A DNA stretch of 64,000 nt, from positions 3,661,501-3,725,500 of the forward strand of contig NZ_CP055263.1 of the NCBI RefSeq assembly GCF_014217835.1, given 5' to 3'. A model generated the notes under the pieces. The model had not been told where the DNA came from and did not search any database. It saw only the letters and a program-made list of their open reading frames with translations. Origin of the DNA: Metabacillus sp. KUDC1714. GTDB taxonomy: Bacteria; Bacillota; Bacilli; Bacillales; Bacillaceae. Shown here one piece after another: positions 9,192-17,642 of the stretch (positions are counted from its first letter, which is position 1; every line of letters starts with the position of its first letter). The position numbers and the translations under genes are program-made.

Positions 9192-9220
9192 GGATAGATG
9201 TAGAACAAATATAAGAGATC

Positions 9221-9236
9221 TGCCAGTTATTCGGCA
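9221..9236. promoter_or_regulatory. Activator-site repeat 3 (UAS)
   Basis: TGCCAGTTATTCGGCA is the most symmetrical copy, 45 bp after the start of repeat 2 and about 118 bp upstream of the sigma-54 promoter. Confidence 0.65.
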
Positions 9237-9353
9237 GTTATACTCAGTTACATGTACCACCTTAGGTTTATTTATAAGATGGTACGATTCAATTGTCATG
9301 ACTCTCAACTTTTTCGAAGAGCTTTCATAGGATTATCCCCCCCTTTTAAGTTG

Positions 9354-9370
9354 TTGGCACGATTCTTGCA
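9354..9370 (+). promoter_or_regulatory. Sigma-54 (-24/-12) promoter of kamA
   Basis: TTGGCACGATTCTTGCA fits the SigL/RpoN consensus (YTGGCACG-N4-TTGCW) at every defined position. It lies 38 bp before the kamA start codon and downstream of three repeats that fit activator sites. Confidence 0.92.
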
Positions 9371-9408
9371 ATATAATTTGTGAACAGCAAACTAAGGGGG
9401 AATCTAAC

Positions 9409-10809
9409 ATGTTACATGATTTATATAAACCGAAACGGCATTGGAAAGACATTGGATTATGGAAGGATGTTCCAGAGGGAAAATGGAATGATTGGATTTG
9501 GCAGTTAACAAATACGATTCGCACACTTGATGACTTAAAAAAGGTTATTGACTTAACACCTGAAGAAGAAGAAGGAGTACGAATTTCTACAAAAACAATT
9601 CCACTAAATATTACCCCATACTATGCAGCTTTAATGAACCAAACTGATGTAAGATGTCCAATTAGAATGCAATCCGTTCCGATAGGGGAAGAAATACACA
9701 AAACGAAATATGATTTGGAAGACCCGCTTGAAGAGGATGAAGATTCACCTGTTGCAGGCCTAACACATCGATACCCTGATCGTGTTTTGTTTCTCGTCAC
9801 AAACCAATGCTCAATGTATTGTCGTTATTGTACCAGAAGACGCTTTTCGGGTCAGATTGGCATGGGCGTTCCGAAAAAACAGCTAGATGGAGCGATTGAC
9901 TATATTCGCAATACACCAGAAGTTCGCGATGTATTACTTTCAGGTGGAGACGGATTATTAATTAATGACAACATTCTTGAATATATTTTAAAAAACCTAA
10001 GAGAAATTCCACACGTCGAAATTATCCGAATTGGCACAAGAGCGCCAGTTGTCTTCCCACAGAGAATTACGGAAAATCTCTGCTCAATATTAAAAAAATA
10101 TCATCCAGTTTGGCTTAATACCCATTTCAATACGTCAATTGAAATTACGGAAGAATCAAAACGTGCTTGTGAAATGCTCGTTGATGCAGGAGTCCCTGTT
10201 GGCAACCAGGCAGTTATTTTAGCGGGTATAAACGACAGTGTTCCAATTATGAAAAAACTAATGCATGATTTAGTGAAAATTCGTGTCCGTCCATATTATA
10301 TTTATCAATGTGATTTATCTGAGGGGATTGGACATTTCCGAGCACCGATATCAAAAGGGCTTGAGATTATTGAGGGGTTACGTGGACACACAAGTGGATA
10401 TGCAGTACCAACCTTTGTCGTCGATGCACCTGGTGGTGGAGGTAAAATTACTTTACAGCCAAATTATCTGATTTCTCAAAGTCCTACAAAGACAGTTTTA
10501 CGCAATTTTGAAGGTGTTATTACCACTTACCCAGAACCAGAAAATTATGTTGCTGGGCGTGCAAATGATTATTTTAATGGAATTTATCAAAGCCACGATA
10601 TGAAACCAACGAAAACAGGAATTAGTGGCTTATTAAATGATGAGCAATTTAATCTTGTTCCAGATTCACTTGATCGCTATGATCGCAGACAGAGTTTTCA
10701 ACAAAGCCCAACTTATTCAACATTGAAAGAGAAGCGTGAAAAGCGTGATGAATTAAAAGAGAAAAAGTATCAAGCACAACTAAAAAAGGAAAACAAAGAC
10801 ACGGAGTAA
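9409..10809 (+). CDS. kamA: L-lysine 2,3-aminomutase
   Basis: The 466-residue radical-SAM, PLP-dependent enzyme interconverts L-lysine and L-beta-lysine. It has the cluster motif C134-SMY-C138-RY-C141, SGGDGLL for SAM binding, and the PLP-lysine motif APGGGGK with K346. The start follows AGGGGGA. It is the first gene after the sigma-54 promoter and is followed closely by yokU, yodT, yodS, yodR and yodQ. The length and the C-terminal region rich in lysine and glutamate fit Bacillus KamA/YodO rather than the shorter EF-P-modifying EpmB. Confidence 0.96.
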   Translation: MLHDLYKPKRHWKDIGLWKDVPEGKWNDWIWQLTNTIRTLDDLKKVIDLTPEEEEGVRISTKTIPLNITPYYAALMNQTDVRCPIRMQSVPIGEEIHKTKYDLEDPLEEDEDSPVAGLTHRYPDRVLFLVTNQCSMYCRYCTRRRFSGQIGMGVPKKQLDGAIDYIRNTPEVRDVLLSGGDGLLINDNILEYILKNLREIPHVEIIRIGTRAPVVFPQRITENLCSILKKYHPVWLNTHFNTSIEITEESKRACEMLVDAGVPVGNQAVILAGINDSVPIMKKLMHDLVKIRVRPYYIYQCDLSEGIGHFRAPISKGLEIIEGLRGHTSGYAVPTFVVDAPGGGGKITLQPNYLISQSPTKTVLRNFEGVITTYPEPENYVAGRANDYFNGIYQSHDMKPTKTGISGLLNDEQFNLVPDSLDRYDRRQSFQQSPTYSTLKEKREKRDELKEKKYQAQLKKENKDTE

Positions 10810-10834
10810 CTAACTTAGGAGGTGTGTGAATGAC

Positions 10835-11107
10835 ATGAACTGTGAATGGTGTGATGAGTCAACAGTCGAAGAAATCACCTGTACCGTTTATTGGGAACTT
10901 CCAGATGGAACACGTGCAATTGAAATAACCGAAACACCTGGAATGAAGTGTTCTTCATGTGGAATGGAATATCAATCAGAAGATACGATTGAGGCGCTCG
11001 AAGATCAGCTTTTATTAATTGATACGAGTAAGCTTGGAAAAGAAGTTTCTTATGAATCATTGATGGCTCAACCGAAATTGTTAAAAAGAAATTATTTTAA
11101 ATTTTAG
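10835..11107 (+). CDS. yokU: YokU-family CxxC zinc-finger protein
   Basis: The 90-residue protein has two CxxC pairs (CEWC near the N-terminus and CSSC at about residue 34) framing TVYWELPDGTRAIEI, the pattern of YokU/YgiT-type zinc fingers. It lacks the HTH half of MqsA. ATG 10835 gives 11 bp spacing to AGGAGGT; GTG 10826 is too close. YokU genes commonly travel with kamA in Bacillus, but its function is not established; a chaperone or regulatory role is only a guess. Confidence 0.75.
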   Translation: MNCEWCDESTVEEITCTVYWELPDGTRAIEITETPGMKCSSCGMEYQSEDTIEALEDQLLLIDTSKLGKEVSYESLMAQPKLLKRNYFKF

Positions 11108-11185
11108 TTTAAGCTAATTTGTAGCTTCAGTGCGGTTGAGAAATATGCCTAAAATTGTAGATTGGTCGATATCTTGTTGATGTCG

Positions 11186-11257
11186 GACAATAAAAATAAA
11201 AACTAGATAATAAAACGGTATGTTTAGACAATAAAAACATCACATTCAGACAATATA
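11186..11257 (+). repeat. Four helically phased GAYAATA repeats upstream of yodT
   Basis: GACAATA/GATAATA motifs begin at 11186, 11206, 11227 and 11249, that is 20, 21 and 22 bp apart, about two helical turns each. Three of the four are followed by an A-run. They fill the gap between yokU and yodT and could be a protein-binding array or curved DNA. Confidence 0.5.
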
Positions 11258-11298
11258 TCTTAATTATGAAAACCGCAAAGTTGAAAGAGGTGATTCGT

Positions 11299-12636
11299 AT
11301 GAAACGTTCGTTATTGATTAAACCAATGATGAATGACATGTACCCAACTGCTACCCATGGTGATGGGATCTATCTGTATGATGATACTGGAAAGAGGTAT
11401 ATAGATGGGTCCTCAGGTGCTGTCACAGCAAGTATTGGTCATCGGGTGCCTGAAATTATTGAAGCGATGCATGAGCAAGCAAAAAAGATCTCCTTTGTGT
11501 ATCGTTCACAATTTACATCAGAGCCAGCAGAGAAGCTCGCCCGAAAATTAAATGAGCTAGTAGATGCCAATCAGGACTATTGGTCATTCTTCGTCAATAG
11601 TGGCTCTGAGGCAACAGAAACGGCGATGAAGATTGCCATCCAGCATTGGCAGGAGCAGGGAGATTTTCGGAAACATAAAATTCTATCACGCTGGGTAAGT
11701 TATCACGGCATCACGCTTGGAGCCTTGTCAATGTCAGGGCATGTCAAACGACGGGAACGGTTTGTACCATTATTAGAAGACTTCCCAAGCGTATCACCTC
11801 CATATTGTTACCGCTGTCCATTTAAGCAAATATATCCTGATTGTCAGTTGTTTTGTGCCAATGAATTAGAAACAGCGATTACCCGGATCGGTGCCGAGCA
11901 TATTGCAGCATTTATTGCTGAACCAATTATAGGTGCTGCTGGTGGTGTCATTGTTCCACCAAAAGGCTATTATCAACAATTATCAGACATTTGTGAACGA
12001 AATAACATTTTATTTATTGCTGATGAAGTGATGACAGGCATTGGCCGTACCGGGAAAATGTTAGGGATGGATCATTGGGGAATAAAGCCTGATATTATCG
12101 CTCTTGGAAAGGGAATGAGTGCAGGCTATACAGCGATCGCAGCTTCGCTTGCTAGTGAGAAGGTTATGAAACCCATTTTACTTGGTTCAGGGTCGATTAT
12201 GAGCGGTCATACCTATAGCGCTAATCCGCAATCGGCTGCGGTTGCCTTAGCGGTACTTGAATATATAGAAACGAATAGATTGGTAGAAAAAGTGGAAGAA
12301 AGTGGCGTCTACTTGCTACAAAAGCTACAAGAACTAAAAAACAGGGTTGACATAATTGGTGATGTTCGTGGAAAAGGTTTAATGATTGGTGTGGAGTTTG
12401 TCGCCGATCACAAGACAAAGCAACCGTTTAGTGCAAAAGCTGACATTACAAGTAAAGTTGTTGAAAAAGCTAGAGACAAAGGACTGCTTATTTATCCGGC
12501 ATCTGCGGGGAACGAGGGAGCTAATGGTGATGCAGTGATAATTTCTCCGCCGTTTGTCATTACAAAACCAGAAATGGATCAATTAGTTGATATTTTCAAA
12601 GAAACGCTACTTGAGGTTCAGCATGACCTTAGTTAG
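11299..12636 (+). CDS. yodT: Class III PLP aminotransferase of the beta-lysine pathway (YodT)
   Basis: The 445-residue fold-type I aminotransferase has the class III signature around FIADEVMTGIGRTGKMLGMDHWGIKPDIIALGKG in the centre (PLP-lysine in ALGKG), NSGSEATETAMKIA near residue 90, and SGHTYSANPQSAAVALAVL. ATG 11299 follows GAAAGAGGTG. By context it transaminates N6-acetyl-beta-lysine (or beta-lysine) to the 3-keto acid that the next two gene products activate with CoA; this step is inferred from the cluster. Confidence 0.85.
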   Translation: MKRSLLIKPMMNDMYPTATHGDGIYLYDDTGKRYIDGSSGAVTASIGHRVPEIIEAMHEQAKKISFVYRSQFTSEPAEKLARKLNELVDANQDYWSFFVNSGSEATETAMKIAIQHWQEQGDFRKHKILSRWVSYHGITLGALSMSGHVKRRERFVPLLEDFPSVSPPYCYRCPFKQIYPDCQLFCANELETAITRIGAEHIAAFIAEPIIGAAGGVIVPPKGYYQQLSDICERNNILFIADEVMTGIGRTGKMLGMDHWGIKPDIIALGKGMSAGYTAIAASLASEKVMKPILLGSGSIMSGHTYSANPQSAAVALAVLEYIETNRLVEKVEESGVYLLQKLQELKNRVDIIGDVRGKGLMIGVEFVADHKTKQPFSAKADITSKVVEKARDKGLLIYPASAGNEGANGDAVIISPPFVITKPEMDQLVDIFKETLLEVQHDLS

Positions 12637-12648
12637 GGGGATGAGGAT

Positions 12649-13353
12649 GTGATGACAACACCTCCAAAGAGATCAATCAATAAAGTTGGCAGCATTGAAG
12701 ATGCAATGGTCCATATCCAAGATGGATGTACCATCATGTTCGGCGGATTCGGAGGAATCGGTAATCCTCCAACAGTTATAAATGGAATCCTTGAAAAAGG
12801 AGTTAACGATTTAACCTTGATTGGAAATGATAGCGGATTTCCTGACATCGGAATTGGCCGGCTGGTGAGTCAAGGTAGAGCAAATAGACTAATCGTTTCA
12901 CATATTGGCTCAAATCCAGTCGCAGGTCAATTAATGATGGAGGGGAAAATGGAGGTTGAATTTTCACCACAAGGAACTTTAGCTGAACGGATTCGTGCGG
13001 GCGGCGTTGGTCTCGCTGGGATTTTAACAGATATTGGGCTTGATAGTATGGTAGAGGAAGGGAAGCAAAAGGTGACGGTTAACGGCCGGGAGTATTTACT
13101 TGAATCAGCACTAACAGCTGATATCGCAATTGTCTACGCGAAAAAGGCCGATACTTTTGGCAATCTAATCTATGAAACGAGCGCCCGTAACACCAACCCA
13201 TTAGTAGCAATGGCAGGGAGATATACAATTGCCGAGGTCGAAGAAATTGTTGAGATAGGTGAGCTTGATCCAGAAAGGATCGTTACACCAGGGATATATG
13301 TGGATCTTGTTGTACAGAGTTCTGGGGTTGATTGGAAGTGGGCGTGGGAATAA
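12649..13353 (+). CDS. yodS: 3-oxoacid CoA-transferase, subunit A (YodS)
   Basis: The 234-residue protein has the subunit A signature FGGFGGIGNPPTVINGILEKGV and ends in the usual ...VVQSSGVDWKWA region. It pairs with the adjacent subunit B. Start is GTG 12649 or the next codon ATG 12652. It is 12 bp after yodT. The pair transfers CoA to a 3-keto acid; here the acid is probably 3-oxo-6-acetamidohexanoate (inference from pathway context). Confidence 0.88.
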   Translation: MMTTPPKRSINKVGSIEDAMVHIQDGCTIMFGGFGGIGNPPTVINGILEKGVNDLTLIGNDSGFPDIGIGRLVSQGRANRLIVSHIGSNPVAGQLMMEGKMEVEFSPQGTLAERIRAGGVGLAGILTDIGLDSMVEEGKQKVTVNGREYLLESALTADIAIVYAKKADTFGNLIYETSARNTNPLVAMAGRYTIAEVEEIVEIGELDPERIVTPGIYVDLVVQSSGVDWKWAWE

Positions 13354-13436
13354 GTGAGTGCCTGTCACCACCCGAGTTTTGTAAGAAATTGTCGAAGAAA
13401 GGCAGTGTAGAACTTTGTGCATAGGAGTGATAGGAA

Positions 13437-14099
13437 ATGAGCATGGGTCATGATATAAGAAACCGAATTGCAAAACGAGCAGCAAAGGAAATTAAAGACG
13501 GCATGATTGTCAATTTAGGAATTGGGATTCCTTCACTAGTTCCTAATCACCTTTCACATAACGTTTATGTGATGTTCCATGCGGAGAATGGAATACTTGG
13601 AATGGGTAAATCACCAGATAAGGGTGAAGAGGATCCAACATTATGTAATGCTGGAGGATTTCCAGTAACAATTGTCCCTGGGGCTTCTTATTTTGACAGT
13701 GCTACTGCATTTGGGATGATTCGTTCAGGTTATTTGGATATAACGATACTTGGTGGGCTTGAAGTAAGTGAAAAAGGTGATTTGGCAAATTGGATTGTTC
13801 CAGGAAAAAGAGTACCGGGAATTGGTGGGGCGATGGAGCTTGCTAAAAAAGCGAAAAAAGTAATTGTGGTGATGAATCATTGTAATAAAAAAGGTGAACC
13901 GAAAATTTTGAAGACCTGTACTTTGCCTTTAACCGCAAAAGAGTGTGTCAGTATGATCATTACAGATATGGCTGTAATTGAAGTAACAGATAAGGGGCTG
14001 TTATTAAAAGAAGTTATGGCACCCTTTACAGCAGAAGAAGTCACGCTTAAAACGGACGCACCATTGATGATTTCTGAAGAGATCAAAACTGTTACCTAA
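13437..14099 (+). CDS. yodR: 3-oxoacid CoA-transferase, subunit B (YodR)
   Basis: The 220-residue protein has IVNLGIGIPSLVPNHL and the catalytic-glutamate motif HAENGILGMG of CoA-transferase subunit B, plus MGGAMEL-like GIGGAMELAKKAKKVIV. The start follows GGAGTGATAGG. It lies 83 bp after yodS, an unusually wide gap for a heterodimer pair, but no terminator was seen between them. Confidence 0.9.
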   Translation: MSMGHDIRNRIAKRAAKEIKDGMIVNLGIGIPSLVPNHLSHNVYVMFHAENGILGMGKSPDKGEEDPTLCNAGGFPVTIVPGASYFDSATAFGMIRSGYLDITILGGLEVSEKGDLANWIVPGKRVPGIGGAMELAKKAKKVIVVMNHCNKKGEPKILKTCTLPLTAKECVSMIITDMAVIEVTDKGLLLKEVMAPFTAEEVTLKTDAPLMISEEIKTVT

Positions 14100-14128
14100 A
14101 TTGGAACTCTTATAAGGAGGAGAGTAGA

Positions 14129-15406
14129 GTGAGTGATGAGCGTTCAATGTTACAAACTCAGATTAATCAATGGCTAACATCTAACCGAGAACATGGTGTC
14201 AAGCTCCTACAGAAATTAGTGCAAGCTGATAGTATACAGGGAAATGAACAGCAAGCACAAAAGGTTGTCATTAAAACATTGCATAAAATTGGATTAAAGG
14301 TTGATGTCTGGGAGCCTGATGGGAACGAATTAAGCAAACATCCTGATTTTTCCTCGTCTCGGCAGGAGTTTATTGGCAGTCCAAATGTTGTCGGCATTTT
14401 AAAAGGAACAGGTGAAGGACGTTCCCTTATATTAAATGGTCATATAGATGTTGTTCCTGAAGGAGACTTAGAACAATGGGAACATGCCCCTTATAGTGGA
14501 AAAATCATTGATGGGAAACTATATGGACGTGGTGCCACCGATATGAAAGGTGGCAATGTTTCACTTCTTTTAGCTTTATCTGCGCTTCGTGCCCTTGGAA
14601 TTCCTTTAAAAGGAGATGTTATTTTTCAAAGTGTGATTGAGGAGGAAAGCGGCGGTTTAGGCACATTGGCTGCAATTTTACGAGGTTATAAGGCAGATGC
14701 GGCGATTATTCCCGAACCGACTAATATGAAAATCTTCCCTAAACAACAAGGGTCAATGTGGTTTCAAATTCAAGTGAAAGGCCTTTCAGCTCATGGCGGT
14801 ACACGCTATGAAGGTGTAAGTGCAATTGAAAAAGCATTTCTTGTTGTAGAACATATTCGCGAGCTAGAAAAACGTAGAAATGAGAGGATTAATGACCCGC
14901 TATATAGTAACATTCCAATCCCAATTCCGATCAATATTGGAAAAATTGCGGGCGGAGATTGGCCCTCATCTGTTGCTGATCGTGTGAAGCTAGAAGGGCG
15001 AATGGGTATCTCTCCTGAGGAATCGATGGAAGAAGCAAAACATGAGATGGAAAGCTGGCTCTTAACATTAAAAGAACTGGATCCATGGTTTAATGAACAT
15101 CCCGTTACTCTCGACTGGTTTGGTGCAAGGTGGGTTCCAGGTGCAATTGACATCGAGCATGTATTAGTTGAAAAATTGACATCTTGCTATCAAAAGGTTT
15201 TAGGTTTTGCACCAATTGTTGAAGCATCTCCATGGGGGACAGACGGAGGTCTATTAACTAAGGTTGGATTTACTCCAACAATCGTTTTTGGACCGGGTGT
15301 AACTGAAAAAGCACATTTTCCAAATGAATATATTGAAATTGACAAAGTGTTTGAAGTTGCAGAGATAATTGCATTAACCATTGTTGATTGGTGTGAAGTA
15401 GGATAA
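14129..15406 (+). CDS. yodQ: M20 family deacylase (YodQ, ArgE/DapE-like)
   Basis: The 425-residue zinc amidohydrolase has metal ligands in LNGHIDVVPEG and GRGATDMKGG, the catalytic glutamates in IEEESGG, and the M20 dimerisation domain (about 200-310, WFQIQVKGLSAHGGTRYEGVSA). The start is GTG 14129 with AAGGAGGAGAG. As last gene of the cluster it probably removes an acyl group (for example acetyl from a 6-acetamido intermediate); substrate inferred. Confidence 0.82.
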   Translation: MSDERSMLQTQINQWLTSNREHGVKLLQKLVQADSIQGNEQQAQKVVIKTLHKIGLKVDVWEPDGNELSKHPDFSSSRQEFIGSPNVVGILKGTGEGRSLILNGHIDVVPEGDLEQWEHAPYSGKIIDGKLYGRGATDMKGGNVSLLLALSALRALGIPLKGDVIFQSVIEEESGGLGTLAAILRGYKADAAIIPEPTNMKIFPKQQGSMWFQIQVKGLSAHGGTRYEGVSAIEKAFLVVEHIRELEKRRNERINDPLYSNIPIPIPINIGKIAGGDWPSSVADRVKLEGRMGISPEESMEEAKHEMESWLLTLKELDPWFNEHPVTLDWFGARWVPGAIDIEHVLVEKLTSCYQKVLGFAPIVEASPWGTDGGLLTKVGFTPTIVFGPGVTEKAHFPNEYIEIDKVFEVAEIIALTIVDWCEVG

Positions 15407-15705
15407 GTGAAGATGTTTACCTATTTTATAAATTCATTAGCCCTTGATTATTCCATGTGGAGTCCATTAAAAGTAAAAAAAGAAACTAACAGCCTACAGT
15501 AAATAGTTGTTTTTGCATACGGGTATGCATATTAATTAGAAACCTTTACGTCACATACTTATCTCCTACTTTTTAAAAGAAATAAATGAATCGTTTGAAA
15601 AATAGTACTGTTGAACGTAGGAAAGGTAAGGAAAAATGGTTCATGTGAATAGTGGAAACACCAATGTATAATTGTATCTGAAGATCAAAGAAGGGAAAGG
15701 TACCT
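15407..15705. other. Intergenic region between yodQ and the LXG gene
   Basis: About 300 bp with no credible gene. A small perfect palindrome GCATAC-GG-GTATGC occurs at 15515-15528; its role is unknown. The LXG promoter should lie here but is not clear. Confidence 0.35.
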
Positions 15706-16476
15706 GTGAAAGTTTTTGATGCAAAGACATTAGTAGATTCCATGGAAGCAAGGGCTAGGCAGTACCATGAACTTCATGATAATCTTGAACAATTAAAACA
15801 GAAATGTCAGGATGTTGTGAATCTTGATGAAAACTTTACGGGAGAGGGAGCTACTGCCATAAAAGAATTTTATCTAGCACAAATTGACGTTATAGAAGCA
15901 TGGATTTCTCTTATAACTAAACGAATCTCATTTTTTAATGGAATCGGTGGTACAACCGAGGCTAGGGACTTAGCTGGAGACACAATGATTCATATCCCAT
16001 TTCTTGAAGATGGACTACCCCATTCTGCTAACCTCTCAGAAGAAATCGTTTTAGCCCAACACTCCACACTAACTTCTATTTTTAAACAAATTGATGACCT
16101 GATTGAACTTGAAGTATTTTCAAAAGCCCGTTTTGAAGAGAGTACTGATCGTGCAGAAATGATGCGCAGAGACACGATACGTGCATTGGATAACTTAGAT
16201 CATGAACTTAAAACAGAATACCAAACAACTGAAGCAGACGAACAATATGTCACAACCTTGTTTCGGCAACTCCAAGAATCATCTCGTCAAGGAGTTCAAA
16301 TCTCACCACTACACTTTAACAATGAAGTCTACAAGACAAGCGAAGTCTATCAATTAAAAAAACAAGCAGACCTCAAAGCTAAGGAATATCTAACCTTTAA
16401 AGACGAGCAAGAAAAATTTAGAGAAGAGCTGAGGAAGCAAAAGGAATTAGAAAATCAGCTATCAAATGATAGTTAA
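15706..16476 (+). CDS. Orphan LXG-domain protein lacking a toxin domain
   Basis: The 256-residue protein begins MKVFDAKTLVDSMEARARQYHEL, the start of LXG domains (WXG superfamily), which direct toxins to the type VII secretion system. The LXG helical region continues to about residue 225 (AIKEFY, NNEVYKTSEVYQLKKQAD), followed by a charged helix and a stop. LXG toxins usually run to 400-650 residues with a C-terminal nuclease or other toxin; here nothing follows, and a perfect terminator is 80 bp downstream. It starts at GTG after GAAGGGAAAGG. No immunity gene or other T7SS component is nearby. It may be a stand-alone partner or a toxin gene that lost its 3' end. Confidence 0.82.
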   Translation: MKVFDAKTLVDSMEARARQYHELHDNLEQLKQKCQDVVNLDENFTGEGATAIKEFYLAQIDVIEAWISLITKRISFFNGIGGTTEARDLAGDTMIHIPFLEDGLPHSANLSEEIVLAQHSTLTSIFKQIDDLIELEVFSKARFEESTDRAEMMRRDTIRALDNLDHELKTEYQTTEADEQYVTTLFRQLQESSRQGVQISPLHFNNEVYKTSEVYQLKKQADLKAKEYLTFKDEQEKFREELRKQKELENQLSNDS

Positions 16477-16554
16477 ACAGATCCTAATGAGATTACTAGT
16501 GATTAAAAATGATATTAAAGTAGCAAAATACGAGTTGAATCTAGTCCCTAAAAC

Positions 16555-16600
16555 CTGAACCATTATCTTTAGAAATTACAGATAATGGTTCAGTTTTTTT
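16555..16600 (+). terminator. Rho-independent terminator after the LXG gene
   Basis: A perfect 14-bp stem CTGAACCATTATCT / AGATAATGGTTCAG is followed by seven T. Confidence 0.88.
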
Positions 16601-16665
16601 ATACTATCAGAAATTATATTTTATGGTTGATAATATAAGAAAAACTAAGGGCTTTTTCCATTAAG

Positions 16666-16690
16666 ACTTGGCGACAAGCCAAGTTTTTCT
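16666..16690. terminator. Small terminator-like hairpin
   Basis: ACTTGGC-GACAA-GCCAAGT is followed by TTTTTCT. It lies between the LXG gene and the kgu-like promoter and could insulate the latter. Confidence 0.5.
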
Positions 16691-16764
16691 AATATGCGCT
16701 TAAAATTTGAGGGACAGTAGCGCCAGACATAGAAACTGTAAAAAACAAAAAATAAATATTCTAC

Positions 16765-16793
16765 TTGAAAAGCGCTTACACTTATTTTATACT
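16765..16793 (+). promoter_or_regulatory. Sigma-A promoter of the kgu-like operon, with cre-like site
   Basis: TTGAAA (16765-16770), a 17-bp spacer and TATACT (16788-16793) form a near-consensus promoter. The spacer begins AGCGCTTACA; on the other strand TGTAAGCGCTTTTC matches the CcpA cre consensus with one mismatch, suggesting glucose repression. The same architecture is found before the HPS-like gene at 31300. Confidence 0.75.
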
Positions 16794-16798
16794 GTTTA

Positions 16799-16824
16799 TA
16801 AACCGATTTACTAAACCGATTTAT
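16799..16824. promoter_or_regulatory. Double LacI-type operator of the kgu-like operon
   Basis: TAAACCGATTTA occurs twice, at 16799-16810 and 16812-16823, directly after the -10 box, and a related TAAACGATTA follows. The central AACCGATT is a typical LacI-family half-palindrome with a CG centre, similar to the TGAAACCGGTTTCA site I recall for Pseudomonas PtxS. The 17-mer TTACTAAACCGATTTAT (16808-16824) recurs exactly, inverted, at 31335-31351. Confidence 0.75.
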
Positions 16825-16847
16825 AAACGATTAGAAAGGATTTACAA

Positions 16848-17642
16848 ATGAATAATGTAATAGTTCCTTTAAATGCTTTTAATAGAAATGAAGTTTTAGA
16901 GAAAGGGCAGGAATCATTTATTGAAGAAATTGCCCTTGCAGGTTCTTATGGCATTGAGATTCGTAGGGAATTGTTTCCTGAAGGATATCTGCCACTTGAA
17001 AAAATAAAAATGGAGGTTGAAAAATTCAAGCTATTTACCGTTTTTTCGGCTCCAATAGAATTATGGAATTCAGGTGCACAATTAAATGAAGAAATCCTTC
17101 GAAGGAACTTTGTAGAAGCAAGAAATCTTGGAGCATCATGGGTGAAAACCTCTTTAGGTCATTATCAAACTGAAAGATCAAATTGTATTGAATTAAAACA
17201 GTTTTTAGAAGAGCTTAATGATGAAAATGAACCCATACAATTACTTGTTGAAAACGACCAAACGATGCATGGCGGAAATGTAGAACGATTAAAGGCTTTC
17301 TTTGAAAGCGCTTCGCTTTATGGAATACCTGTAAAAATGACATTTGATACAGGCAACTGGTATTATACCGAACAAAATGTTCATTATGCTGTTGAACAGC
17401 TTGCCCCATATGTTGTGTATCTGCATCTCAAACATGTTGAAACGGTTAAGAACGGACTAGTTACTTTGCCACTTCCAGATGACAAAAATGGAGAGTGGAG
17501 ACAAATCGTCAATCAATTTCCAGCATCCTTGACAAAGGCAATTGAGTTTCCAATTGATCCTATCTCTAAAACAAAACATTATATAGAAATGGTTCAAAAT
17601 GCAGTAGAAAGAGAAAGTGGGGAAATCATATGCAAAATTTAG
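16848..17642 (+). CDS. kguE: KguE-like TIM-barrel sugar isomerase/epimerase
   Basis: The 264-residue protein is of the xylose-isomerase-like TIM-barrel (AP endonuclease 2) superfamily: IEIRRELFPEG, FSAPIELW, metal-site segments LLVENDQTMHG, MTFDTGNWYYT, VVYLHLKHVE and KAIEFPI. This superfamily includes hydroxypyruvate isomerase and sugar epimerases. It is the first gene of an E-K-T operon that matches the order kguE-kguK-kguT of Pseudomonas 2-ketogluconate use, where KguE is called a putative epimerase. It overlaps the next gene by 13 bp. The reaction is unproven; conversion of a 2-keto to a 3-keto aldonate (phosphate) would fit the downstream regulon (inference). Confidence 0.72.
   Translation: MNNVIVPLNAFNRNEVLEKGQESFIEEIALAGSYGIEIRRELFPEGYLPLEKIKMEVEKFKLFTVFSAPIELWNSGAQLNEEILRRNFVEARNLGASWVKTSLGHYQTERSNCIELKQFLEELNDENEPIQLLVENDQTMHGGNVERLKAFFESASLYGIPVKMTFDTGNWYYTEQNVHYAVEQLAPYVVYLHLKHVETVKNGLVTLPLPDDKNGEWRQIVNQFPASLTKAIEFPIDPISKTKHYIEMVQNAVERESGEIICKI

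Noticed and set aside
11150..11182. Second sigma-54-like promoter (TTGGTCGATATCTTGT) before yodT
   Set aside because: Spacing is right but the -24 lacks GGCAC and the -12 has GT in place of GC; too weak to call.
12633..12848. Minus-strand frame inside yodS
   Set aside because: Shadow of a clear CoA-transferase gene; no ribosome site.
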